Source of the DNA: E44-bin32 sp041573795
Lineage (GTDB): Bacteria > Chloroflexota > Anaerolineae > Anaerolineales > E44-bin32
Length of the DNA stretch: 24,578 nucleotides
NCBI GenBank assembly: GCA_041573795.1
Contig: JBFFQB010000041.1
Span: forward strand, 1-24,578
Direction: 5' to 3'
Positions within the stretch are counted from its first letter, which is position 1, and the number at the start of each line of letters is the position of its first letter. The notes under the pieces were generated by a model. It did not search any database, was not told where the DNA came from, and worked only from the letters and a program-made list of their open reading frames with translations. A program made the position numbers and the translations under genes. Below are positions 7,595 to 15,831 of this stretch, piece by piece.

Positions 7595-8698
7595 ATGGCC
7601 AGCGTTACCTACGATAGCGTTTACAAGCGATTCGGAGAAGTGACAGCTGTAAATGATATGAATTTAGAGATCACCGATAAGGAGTTTTTGGTGCTTGTCG
7701 GGCCGTCTGGGTGTGGCAAAACCACCGCCCTGCGTCTTCTGGCAGGTTTGGAGGAGATCACGGAAGGGACAATTTCGATTGAAGAGCGGGTTGTCAATGA
7801 TGTCGCCCCCAAGGATCGCGATATCGCCATGGTTTTCCAATCCTATGCACTCTATCCGCATATGTCTGTATTCGACAACATGGCCTTCGGCTTAAAACTA
7901 CGCAAGACCTCAAAAGATGAGATCAAACGGCGCGTGCAGGAAGCCGCTGAGATCCTGGGGATAGAGCATCTGCTCGATCGCAAGCCACGCCAACTTTCGG
8001 GTGGTCAACGTCAGCGTGTGGCCGTCGGAAGGGCGATCGTCCGAGAACCAAAGGTTTTCCTTTTCGATGAGCCGCTTTCCAACCTGGATGCAAAGCTGCG
8101 AGTGCAGACGCGGGCGGAGATCACCAAGCTTCACCAGCGCTTGCAAACGACATTTATGTATGTCACGCATGACCAGGTCGAGGCGATGACGATGGCTTCT
8201 CGCATCGCAGTGATGAAGGATGGCATCCTACACCAAGTTGATACTCCCCAGAGACTATATGATTTCCCGTCAAATGTATTTGTGGCAGGGTTCATTGGCT
8301 CTCCAGCGATGAATTTTTTCGAAGCAAAAGTTGAAAAGAGTGATGGTCGCTTGATGGTTAATGCCGGAAGCTTCGTGGTTCCCGTTCCGAAGACCAGGAC
8401 GGCTGTTTATGATTCTCACGTCGGAAAAGCGGTGATCTTTGGCATTAGGCCCGATGATGTCCACGACCCGAAGTTCGCACCCCCGAGCATCGACGCCGCC
8501 CCGGTTGAGATCAAGGTCGATGTGACCGAGCTGATGGGCAATGAGATCTTTGCCTACCTGCTCAGCGGGGAAAACTCTTTCGTAGGGCGCATCGATCCCC
8601 GTACGAGCCTAAATGTAGGTCAGCAGGGGCAAGTTGTTTTCAACATGGACAACATGCATTTGTTTGAAACGACTGATCTTCAGGTTCGCATCGAATAG
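7595..8698 (+). CDS. sugar ABC transporter ATP-binding protein (MalK/UgpC/MsmK type)
   Basis: Energises uptake of a sugar or sugar derivative at the inner face of the membrane. 367 residues. Walker A is GPSGCGKTT (36-44), followed by the Q-loop in MVFQSYALYPHMSVFDN, the signature LSGGQRQRVAVGRAI, Walker B VFLFDEPLSNLD and the H-loop THDQVEAM. A C-terminal TOBE/OB regulatory domain from about residue 240 is typical of MalK-class ATPases. AAAGGAGG precedes the ATG at 7595; an upstream in-frame start at 7559 would lie within the leader and is unlikely. No permease or binding-protein gene is adjacent, so it may serve several remote transporters as MsmK does. The substrate cannot be told from the sequence. 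Confidence 0.93.
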   Translation: MASVTYDSVYKRFGEVTAVNDMNLEITDKEFLVLVGPSGCGKTTALRLLAGLEEITEGTISIEERVVNDVAPKDRDIAMVFQSYALYPHMSVFDNMAFGLKLRKTSKDEIKRRVQEAAEILGIEHLLDRKPRQLSGGQRQRVAVGRAIVREPKVFLFDEPLSNLDAKLRVQTRAEITKLHQRLQTTFMYVTHDQVEAMTMASRIAVMKDGILHQVDTPQRLYDFPSNVFVAGFIGSPAMNFFEAKVEKSDGRLMVNAGSFVVPVPKTRTAVYDSHVGKAVIFGIRPDDVHDPKFAPPSIDAAPVEIKVDVTELMGNEIFAYLLSGENSFVGRIDPRTSLNVGQQGQVVFNMDNMHLFETTDLQVRIE

Positions 8699-8720
8699 AA
8701 GGAACATGACGACAACCCTT

Positions 8721-8750
8721 AGCCCTGCCCCAGTAAAGGCGGGGCTTTGT
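8721..8750 (+). terminator. hairpin between ABC ATPase gene and apgM
   Basis: AGCCCTGCC (8721-8729) pairs with GGCGGGGCT (8738-8746) with one G-U pair and an 8-base loop, followed only by TTGTG. The U-tract is weak, so this may be a partial terminator or attenuator letting some transcripts continue into apgM, for which I see no separate promoter. Confidence 0.45.
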
Positions 8751-8776
8751 GATGAGTGGACGAGGTGATGGATTCG

Positions 8777-9988
8777 ATGTCAAAGCTCGAGCTCGTAAGG
8801 CAACTGCATGTAAAGAATTCCAGCAAGCTTGTACTGCTCGTATTGGATGGTCTCGGGGGTGCAGAAATTGAGCCTGGAGGACCATCCGAATTGGAAGCAG
8901 CAGATACACCCGTGATGGATCGCCTTGCTGCTGAAGGCACATTGGGACAGATCATCCCGGTTGATTACGGGATTACCCCGGGATCAGGACCTGCACACCT
9001 GGCGCTCTTTGGATATGACCCCTTGATCTTCGATGCAGGCCGCGGTGTTTTAGAAGCTACGGGTATCGGGATGACGGTTGAGGCAGGGGCTGTTTCCGCA
9101 CGAGGTAATTTCTGCACGCTTGACGATCAAGGCCTGATCAGCGATCGCCGTGCCGGCCGCATCCCAAGCGAAGAAGCATTGCCAATCGTCGATATCTTGA
9201 GTGAGGTCCAGATCCCCGATGTGTCGGTTGAGGTGCGTCACGTGCGCGAGTACCGCTTTGCGGTGATTATGCGTGGTGAGAATCTTGATGCCACGATTGC
9301 CGATACCGACCCCCAAAGCACGGGCAAAGCTCCGCTGAAAGCTCAAGCTGAAAAGCCGGAGGCTGAAAGAACTGCCAGCTACTTCAACCAGTGGATCGCT
9401 GCGGCCCAGGAGGCGATACAGGATCAGCCTAAAGCGAATGGTTTGACTTTAAGGGGATTCTCTAGCGACCCCGGACTCCCTTCCTTCAATGATAGCTATG
9501 GACTCAAAGCAGCCTGTGTCGCCGTGTACCCAATGTATCGGGGAGTATCGAAACTGGTCGGCATGGACATCCTTGACGTCGCCGGCGAAAGCCCGGAGCA
9601 GGAGTTCGAGGTCGTCGAGAAAAACTGGGATAAATTTGATTTCTTCTTCGTGCACATCAAGAAAACTGATAGCCGTGGTGAAGATGGAGACTTCCAAAAG
9701 AAAGCCGAGGTGATTCACACGGTTGATACCGCCCTACCCCAACTGCTGGATCTCAAACCAGATGTGCTCGCCATAACGGGTGATCACTCCACCCCAGCAA
9801 GATTAAAGGTTCATAGTTGGCATCCGGTACCTTTGCTGTTGTGGGCTCCGGCGACTGTTCGGATCGATTCTCAGGAGCGCTTTGGGGAACGCGCCTGCCA
9901 ACTCGGAGGGCTTGGCACTTTCCATGCGAGAGAGCTATTAACCCTCATGCTTGCCCACGGCGGAAGGCTTCGAAAGTACGGCGCATAA
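8777..9988 (+). CDS. apgM: 2,3-bisphosphoglycerate-independent phosphoglycerate mutase, archaeal type
   Basis: Interconverts 3- and 2-phosphoglycerate without cofactor. 403 residues, alkaline-phosphatase superfamily. VLLVLDGLGG (Asp24) supplies metal ligands, TPGSGPAHLALFGYDP carries the presumed nucleophile Ser70, FFVHIKKTDSRGEDGD lies mid-protein, and TGDHSTP is the second metal-binding segment. Length and motifs fit the ApgM group rather than the longer GpmI. ATG at 8777 is preceded by GAGGTG nine bases away; earlier in-frame GTG (8756) and ATG (8768) have no usable spacing. It joins gap and pgk nearby, on the other strand, as a third lower-glycolysis enzyme. A hairpin and T-run follow. 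Confidence 0.93.
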   Translation: MSKLELVRQLHVKNSSKLVLLVLDGLGGAEIEPGGPSELEAADTPVMDRLAAEGTLGQIIPVDYGITPGSGPAHLALFGYDPLIFDAGRGVLEATGIGMTVEAGAVSARGNFCTLDDQGLISDRRAGRIPSEEALPIVDILSEVQIPDVSVEVRHVREYRFAVIMRGENLDATIADTDPQSTGKAPLKAQAEKPEAERTASYFNQWIAAAQEAIQDQPKANGLTLRGFSSDPGLPSFNDSYGLKAACVAVYPMYRGVSKLVGMDILDVAGESPEQEFEVVEKNWDKFDFFFVHIKKTDSRGEDGDFQKKAEVIHTVDTALPQLLDLKPDVLAITGDHSTPARLKVHSWHPVPLLLWAPATVRIDSQERFGERACQLGGLGTFHARELLTLMLAHGGRLRKYGA

Positions 9989-10023
9989 GTTTTCGAGATA
10001 GGCTATTCAAGCTTGCATGTGAT

Positions 10024-10050
10024 AAGAGCGGTGTTAATTCCGCTCTTTTT
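10024..10050 (+). terminator. intrinsic terminator after apgM
   Basis: AAGAGCGG (10024-10031), 8-base loop, CCGCTCTT (10040-10047), extending into TTTTT. It sits 35 bases past the apgM stop, between convergent genes. Confidence 0.85.
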
Positions 10051-10060
10051 GCTCCCCGGC

Positions 10061-10747
10061 TTATTGTAGAAGGCGTTTGAGATTTTTGGATAGCCAACGA
10101 GCGATCCATGAAAGCAGTAAGGTTGTGATAGCAACCAGGGCGAAGGTGTCACGCCAGAAACGTTCTGGGTAGAGTCGGATGAAGGTATCCGAATACGAGA
10201 AGAGCCACGTGTCCCCTTCAAAGAAAATGCGGTGAAAACCAACGAAGAGAACACCGAAAGCAAGGATCAAGCCAAGCACCAAGAAAACCATGAGCCAGAT
10301 GGTTCCCCTTGCAGCGGCGTCTAATTGTTCGAAGACTCGAGCCCATCCCAGGCGTAATCCGAGCGCGATGCTCACGACGATCAGGCCAATCCAACCCCAC
10401 CCTAAGATACGCCAGGTAATTAAGATCAATTCTTTCACATCTTCCATATGGGAGAGCTCACGGGCATTGTGCATTGGCTCACCACTATCCAAGCGATAAG
10501 TATCGAAGTAGCCAATTTCCTCATCATTGAGAAGGTACTCGATATCGATGCTTGACCAATAAAGTCGATCGTCCAAGGTGAACCCATAGGGATCAGCAGG
10601 AAAACCAGGCAGGCGATATTCGATTGGAACCCATAGCGCTGCTCCCTGCAGAATGACCCACACACTGGACAGGATCAGCAGGATTGGCAATAAAAACCGA
10701 ATCGCAGCGGAAAAGAACCTCTCAAGAAAGTTGGGCGTTTCACTCAT
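10061..10747 (-). CDS. DUF1461/TIGR01906 membrane protein, Lit-like (lipoprotein intramolecular transacylase family)
   Basis: 228 residues with four hydrophobic segments: one near the N-terminus (LLPILLILSSVWVILQGAAL), two in the middle, and one near the C-terminus, with a 90-residue external loop between the first and second. Family landmarks are FVGFHRIFFEGDTWLF, with a conserved His, and RLYPERFW. I recall this family as DUF1461, now linked to Lit, which in low-GC Gram-positives moves an acyl chain from the diacylglyceryl group to the N-terminal Cys of lipoproteins. Function in this lineage is inference. Its ATG follows the end of the preceding membrane-bound synthase-like gene by 14 bases, so it is the last gene of the moxR operon. 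Family call fairly sure, activity unsure. Confidence 0.75.
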   Translation of the reverse strand: MSETPNFLERFFSAAIRFLLPILLILSSVWVILQGAALWVPIEYRLPGFPADPYGFTLDDRLYWSSIDIEYLLNDEEIGYFDTYRLDSGEPMHNARELSHMEDVKELILITWRILGWGWIGLIVVSIALGLRLGWARVFEQLDAAARGTIWLMVFLVLGLILAFGVLFVGFHRIFFEGDTWLFSYSDTFIRLYPERFWRDTFALVAITTLLLSWIARWLSKNLKRLLQ

Positions 10748-10761
10748 GGCATGATGACCCT

Positions 10762-12312
10762 TTATTGAAGAGATGCTAGATCGCCAAACATGATAAAGCG
10801 TATGGCGATGGAGTTTGTTAGGCGTTCAATCGGTGCCCAATCGTCGGTGAACACAATTTCGGAATCGGGAGTGGGCCGCAGGTTCTCGATCGTGCGTTGG
10901 ATGACATCGAGGAGCAGCGGATTCGCCTGATCCTACATTAAAACACTTTGGTTTGCCAGGAGGTTTTCAGGTGTCGTATCCCTAACAGTTGCATAGACCA
11001 TGGTGTTGAAGGTATAGGGAACATCAACGACATGCACAGATGAAAAAACACTCTGCAGCGTACCCACCATCGCTTCAATGATCCGGCGGTCATCGATGGT
11101 TCGTCCAACGTTGATGGCAATGACACCATCTTCACTCAGATGCTCCTTCGCTTCAGAAAAGAACTCGCGCGTTGTCAGGTGCCAGGGGATATAGGGCAAA
11201 CGGTAGGCGTCAACGCCGATGACAGCGTATTGATGGGGACTGTGGTTAAGCCCCCAACGACCATCGGCTGCGATGGCGTTCAGGTTCGGCTCGTTCATAG
11301 CAAAGTAGGTTCGGCCCACATCAAGGATTTGGGGATCAATTTCCCAACCATCAATCGGAATGGCCCCAAAAACCTGTGTGTACTGCTTTGAGATGGTTCC
11401 GGCTGCCAATCCGACCAATCCCACACGATCTACCTTCGTAGCCTCACCCGGAGGGTTGAAGAAGGGAGCCGCCAGAAAGAAATCCCAGGTGCCATAGGTG
11501 GCGGTCATCTCTTCCGCATAAACGGAGTGAATCCCCTGCCCCTCGTTTAACAGCAACTGCCTAACACCCTCGCGTTCAACCACTTGAATATAATTGTAGG
11601 CCGACTCGGTCTCGTAGATTTGTCCAACGCCTCGTTTGATTTGTGATTGGAATATCCATAATGACAGCGCCGCCAGAACAATGGGCATCCATACATACTT
11701 CAAGGCAAGATAGCGGTCATGTAGGGCTAATCCAATTAAGCCAACAAGCATGAGCATGAAGCTATAGGCCATGAAGGTACGCGCAGTGCCGATCGTCGGG
11801 ATCAATATCAGCACAGGTGTAAACGTCCCCAAAATGGATCCAAGGGTTGAGAGTGCGTAAATTCGACCCGAAACCCGACCGGCCTGTTCTTTCCCCTCTA
11901 TCGCTAGACGGATGGCGAAGGGTGATACCCCTCCCAGTAATGTTACCGGCACGCTGAACAACACCAGGGTTGAGATGAAAGAACCTGCCATTACAGCCGC
12001 GTTGAGCCGTTCAACTGCCTGGGCTGCACGCAACAATACCGGTTGGGCAATCAAAGGCACAACTCCAGCGCTGAAAGCAGCCCAGAGAATCAGGCGATAG
12101 AACGCAGTGAACGTTGGCCAGCGGTCAGCCCAGCGTCCACCCAGATAGTAGCCGGCACTAAGATAGATCAGGATCAAACCGATGATATTGGCCCATACGA
12201 TATTGCTCGTGCCAAAGATATTCCCCATAAGTCGGGAAGCAGAGAGTTCAAGAGCCAAGGTAGTCATCCCAGCAAAGAAAACAGCTGCGAGGAGGTAATT
12301 TCTTCGAGTCAT
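10762..12312 (-). pseudogene. membrane-bound spermidine-synthase-like protein with in-frame TAG near the C-terminus
   Basis: From ATG at 12312 the frame runs 459 residues to TAG at 10933-10935, then continues open for 56 more codons to TAA at 10762-10764. Those 56 codons encode FTDDWAPIERLTNS, which resembles the usual end of this family, and the next gene starts 14 bases after the TAA, so the tail is genuine. The N-terminal 215 residues form about seven membrane helices. The C-terminal half is a Rossmann methyltransferase-like domain with VGLVGLAAGT (cofactor loop) and VDAYRLPYIPWHLTTREFF. It lacks the acidic active-site pattern of true spermidine synthases, so polyamine synthesis is unlikely. 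A CAG-to-TAG change would explain the stop. It could be a mutation, a sequencing error, or a shortened but working protein (10933-12312). Confidence 0.75.
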
Positions 12313-12340
12313 CAATGTATGCCTTGTAGGGAATTTTACT

Positions 12341-13672
12341 TCATGCGGCTCGGGTATACCGGCCAGGGCGGCGAGGTGCGCCTAGCGCGTCACCGATGGA
12401 GTCACCATACTGGATCATCCGTACCGGGATTCCAATTCTGCGAGCGGATTCAGCCGCGCTGGCGATACTTAGCTCTGCTCCGAAGCTGGCCGGGTCGATC
12501 ATGACCAGAATCGGTTGACGCCCAGCATGCATCAGTTGGCGCACACCTGTTATCAGCTTATCACTACCTGACGTGGTAATCAGGATGACGGTGGCTCCTT
12601 GGGGGATGCGCGGGCTTTCGATCTTCAAGACTTCCTCAAGTGAAAACTTCCCCTGATCGTCAATCACCGCTAAAGACTCCAACAATCGGAATTGTTGGGC
12701 ATCCCCTGTTTCGGGTTGACTGACCTGGCGCACTCCCCCGTAGCTGATCAATCCCGTCGTTCGATCTAAAGCCAGGAAATGCCTGGCCAGGGATGCCGCT
12801 GCCGCGACGCTATATTCAAAAGTTGAGGGTGGGAGTTTATAAGGCTGACCTATTTCAACAACTTGCTCATCCTCCTCCGGTGGCCGCTCAAATTGGACCC
12901 GGGGATCTGCATCCAGGATGATCCAAATTTCAGCGAGTGGATCCAATTCGAATTCCTTGACCATTAATCTTCGGCGGCGAGCTGTAGACTTCCAATGAAT
13001 CCGGCTCAAGCTATCGCCAGGGACATAGTCACGAACAGTAGAGGCATTGGGCGTGATTTGGTGAGTTCGCTGGCGCAGTGCCTCGCCCCCAGGCAGCCTA
13101 CCACTGGGCAAGGGGAAGGAGCGAATAGGAGCGGTAAGCGGGAGTACCACGATGTACTGTTTCGAAGCAATGTTGATTTGAACAGGAAATAGGCCAAAGG
13201 GATCACTGGTGCTAACCAGCATTGGCCCAAGCTGGTATCGGCCTCGCTGAGAACAGAGTGTCCGGATGGTCCAGTCTCGTGATTGACGCGGAGATAAATC
13301 CGTCGTGACCGTTATGGAACTGTGCGCTCCCGCTTGCGTGGGTCCCCGAAAACCCAGCCAGACCGTGAACGTTGTGACACGAAAACCGGGGAGGTCGGAT
13401 AAGTCACGTGTTTCGATCCATAATTTAGGCAGGCGACTGCTATTGATAAGGCGGAAGCGTTCAATGAAATACTCCCCAACCTGCGCTCGGTTCGTCCAGG
13501 GAATGCGCTCAATGCTTAATCCACGAATGGCGGTGCGCGACCAGAGGAAGGCAGTAACGACCAATCCTCCCCACATATAGGTAAGGTTGAAGAATATCTC
13601 GTGACCCGTGATCAGGGCACTCAACAAGCTGAAAGCAAGGAGAAGTAGGACAATTCGGGCACGACCCGTCAT
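12341..13672 (-). CDS. DUF58 domain protein
   Basis: 443 residues. Two hydrophobic segments at the N-terminus (about 6-45) are followed by a beta-rich region and then the DUF58 core, PGDSLSRIHWKSTARRRRLMVKEFE, the family signature. Next comes a von Willebrand A-like strand IWIILDADP, in which the metal-site pattern is D-x-D rather than the common D-x-S. DUF58 proteins are usually encoded beside MoxR ATPases and are thought to act in envelope or metal-centre assembly; the client here is unknown. Its ATG overlaps the moxR stop (ATGA), implying coupled translation. The synthase-like gene begins 28 bases further on. Confidence 0.9.
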   Translation of the reverse strand: MTGRARIVLLLLAFSLLSALITGHEIFFNLTYMWGGLVVTAFLWSRTAIRGLSIERIPWTNRAQVGEYFIERFRLINSSRLPKLWIETRDLSDLPGFRVTTFTVWLGFRGPTQAGAHSSITVTTDLSPRQSRDWTIRTLCSQRGRYQLGPMLVSTSDPFGLFPVQINIASKQYIVVLPLTAPIRSFPLPSGRLPGGEALRQRTHQITPNASTVRDYVPGDSLSRIHWKSTARRRRLMVKEFELDPLAEIWIILDADPRVQFERPPEEDEQVVEIGQPYKLPPSTFEYSVAAAASLARHFLALDRTTGLISYGGVRQVSQPETGDAQQFRLLESLAVIDDQGKFSLEEVLKIESPRIPQGATVILITTSGSDKLITGVRQLMHAGRQPILVMIDPASFGAELSIASAAESARRIGIPVRMIQYGDSIGDALGAPRRPGRYTRAA

Positions 13673-14619
13673 AAGGCGCTTTCGCCTCCTGGTACGGGAA
13701 GCCGATCCAAAAGTTCTTCGACGATATCGCGTGCATCAACCTCCCGAATCCTTGCTGCCGATCCGATAATCAAGCGGTGGGCTAAGGCGGGGACAGCCAT
13801 GGCTTTTACATCATCCGGGAGCACGTAATCTCGACCTTCGACGGCAGCGCGTGCTTGGGCAGTACGGAAGAGTGCCAGGCTGCCGCGCGGGCTGGCACCA
13901 AGGTAAAGCTCTTCATGAGTGCGGGTTGTATCGACAAGATCCACAATGTAGCGTTTAATTTCATCGGTAATACGAATCTGACGAACGAGTTGTTGGGCCT
14001 CGAGTAGCTCTTCCACGTCTACCACTTGCGATAACCCCTCGATGGGATGTTGTAATTGCTGATTGCTGAGCATTTTTACTTCAAACGCCTTGGCCGGATA
14101 GCCAAGGTGAATTCGCAGTAAAAAGCGGTCCATCTGGGCCTCGGGGAGTGGAAATGTGCCTTCATATTCAATCGGGTTTTGCGTTGCCATGACGAGAAAC
14201 GGTTCAGGCAATGGATAGGTTTTTCCATCGACGGTCACCTGGCGTTCTTCCATGGCTTCAAGCAATGCGGCTTGCGTCTTGGGTGTCGCCCGGTTGACCT
14301 CATCCGTGAGCACTACTTGAGCCATGATGGGCCCGGGACGGAACTCAAATTCGTTTGATTTTTGATTGAAGATCGAAACACCGGTAACATCACTGGGAAG
14401 CATATCCGGAGTGAATTGGATGCGATTAAAGGAGCAGCCAACGGAGCGTGCCAGGCTTTTAGCCAGCATCGTCTTGCCAGTTCCAGGCACATCCTCGATT
14501 AAAAGATGACCCTGACAGAGCAATCCAATTACAGTTAGCCGGACTGCCTCAGTTTTCCCAACGATAACTTTCTCAACATTTTCGACTAATTGGTCTGTGA
14601 TGCTTTGGACATGTGACAT
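13669..14619 (-). CDS. MoxR-family AAA+ ATPase
   Basis: 316 residues from ATG at 14619. Walker A is DVPGTGKTMLAKSLA, Walker B is VVLTDEVNRATPKTQAALLEAMEE, sensor 1 is in VMATQNPIEYEGTFPLPEAQMDRF, and a C-terminal lid domain contains LGASPRGSLALFRTAQARAA. These are the standard MoxR features. ATG at 14619 is preceded by GAGGA with a 6-base spacer; the in-frame GTG at 14625 overlaps that site and is less likely. A TACAAT box (14679-14684, minus strand) may be its -10 element, but I see no good -35. First gene of moxR-DUF58-synthase-like-Lit-like. MoxR ATPases act as chaperones for partner proteins; the partner here is presumably the DUF58 protein. Confidence 0.94.
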   Translation of the reverse strand: MSHVQSITDQLVENVEKVIVGKTEAVRLTVIGLLCQGHLLIEDVPGTGKTMLAKSLARSVGCSFNRIQFTPDMLPSDVTGVSIFNQKSNEFEFRPGPIMAQVVLTDEVNRATPKTQAALLEAMEERQVTVDGKTYPLPEPFLVMATQNPIEYEGTFPLPEAQMDRFLLRIHLGYPAKAFEVKMLSNQQLQHPIEGLSQVVDVEELLEAQQLVRQIRITDEIKRYIVDLVDTTRTHEELYLGASPRGSLALFRTAQARAAVEGRDYVLPDDVKAMAVPALAHRLIIGSAARIREVDARDIVEELLDRLPVPGGESAL

Positions 14620-14727
14620 ATTCACTCCTCAACGAAACAGCAACCACCTGATGAACGGTGGAACGCAAGCTGTACTTGATTGTACCGTGAGAGCTTCCCT
14701 CGCATAAAGATCTGCAGGCAAATTCGT

Positions 14728-15831
14728 TCAACCCTGGGGGATCAAGATGGCCAGCATGGCGATCCAGAACATGCTGTAGTTTAAAACGCGGGTGTGCCGC
14801 TGTTCACTGGCGACGATCAGGATCGATAGCACCAACCCGGTAGCAATGCGCACAAGCCCCAAAGGCTCCCTGAAGGTTGAAAATGGCAGGAACAGGATAA
14901 GCAGCGCATGCAGCATCAAGGATGCCCGAGACCATTCACCAACCGTACGCAACCTTCCTCGGATGCTGATCCCCAGCCCCCAGAGACTGGGCAGCACGAT
15001 TGTGGGACCAAAGATCAAGAGAAAGAGCATGAACACACGCCAATCAACAAAACCAATCCTAACCAAACCCATCAATGGGATGAGTTCAAAAGCAGAAGCC
15101 ATATCCCCCCCGCTTCCCACCCCAATCGAACCAAAGGCCTGCCACAACCAGAATTGCCAGAGTACAAAGCATAAACCCCCGCCTACCAGGAGCAGAAAGG
15201 CCTTGTTGCGGGAGCGATCCTTCCAAAGCGGAAATAGCGCCGCTGCCCAGAAGAGGATCGTCGTCTCTTTTGCAAAGAGCGCAATGACAAGCATAAGGGC
15301 GAATAGGTAATCTTTGCGCAGCGCCTGCATCACCCATGCGCCTACGATCAGTGCATAGGCAAGAGGCTCGTGTAAGTCCAATCCAGTCGACGAAATGAGC
15401 CCTACCCACAAGCCATAAATTAGAGCGTATCCTGGACGGATCCCTTGCTTGTGCAGGACCCAACTGACGCCCAGGGTGGCTAGGCCATGAACGATCCAGT
15501 TTAAGCCCAGTAAGGTCCAGGGGAGGACGGTTGTGTTGCCAAAGGAGAAGATTCGAGCCAGCCACGGGTACAGGATACGCTGATAGCGGTACGCCGGTAC
15601 ATCCAGGAAGGGTTCCACTTCACTCGGATTGAGATCGCGAGCGATATAAAAGCTGAACTGACCGTCATACCCAGGCTCACCGGCGGGATCAAGGTTGGCA
15701 TACCGCGATCCAATCTCAGCGAGGGCGAGGGGGTCCATCTGACTCGCAACCAACCGAATACCTATGTAGGACCCTGATACGAGGAGGGTTATTAGGCATG
15801 GCCACAGCCAAGCTAATCGCTTCGGGAACAT
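14728..15831 (-). CDS. polytopic membrane protein, GT-C-like (gene C of the membrane operon)
   Basis: 367 residues with about eight to nine hydrophobic helices. The first external loop contains GEPGYDGQFSFYIARDL and then LDVPAYRYQRILYPWLAR. This Y-D-G-Q plus R-Y-Q-R-I-L-Y-P pattern resembles a family of putative cell-surface glycopolymer proteins with GT-C topology, where a first-loop acidic residue is usually catalytic. I am not certain of the family name. The start is ATG 15831, overlapping the end of the upstream YfhO-like gene by 19 bases; a TTG at 15837 is an alternative. No clear ribosome binding site, so translation may be coupled. Last gene of the five-gene operon; no terminator seen downstream. 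Confidence 0.75.
   Translation of the reverse strand: MFPKRLAWLWPCLITLLVSGSYIGIRLVASQMDPLALAEIGSRYANLDPAGEPGYDGQFSFYIARDLNPSEVEPFLDVPAYRYQRILYPWLARIFSFGNTTVLPWTLLGLNWIVHGLATLGVSWVLHKQGIRPGYALIYGLWVGLISSTGLDLHEPLAYALIVGAWVMQALRKDYLFALMLVIALFAKETTILFWAAALFPLWKDRSRNKAFLLLVGGGLCFVLWQFWLWQAFGSIGVGSGGDMASAFELIPLMGLVRIGFVDWRVFMLFLLIFGPTIVLPSLWGLGISIRGRLRTVGEWSRASLMLHALLILFLPFSTFREPLGLVRIATGLVLSILIVASEQRHTRVLNYSMFWIAMLAILIPQG

Noticed and set aside
14644..14661. 5-bp inverted repeat CCACC/GGTGG upstream of moxR
   Set aside because: Too short to separate from chance and not followed by a U-tract.
14792..15310. Long antisense open frame opposite gene C (172 codons)
   Set aside because: It is opposite a clear membrane-protein gene, has no binding site or recognisable domain, and its composition is that expected from the reverse of hydrophobic codons.
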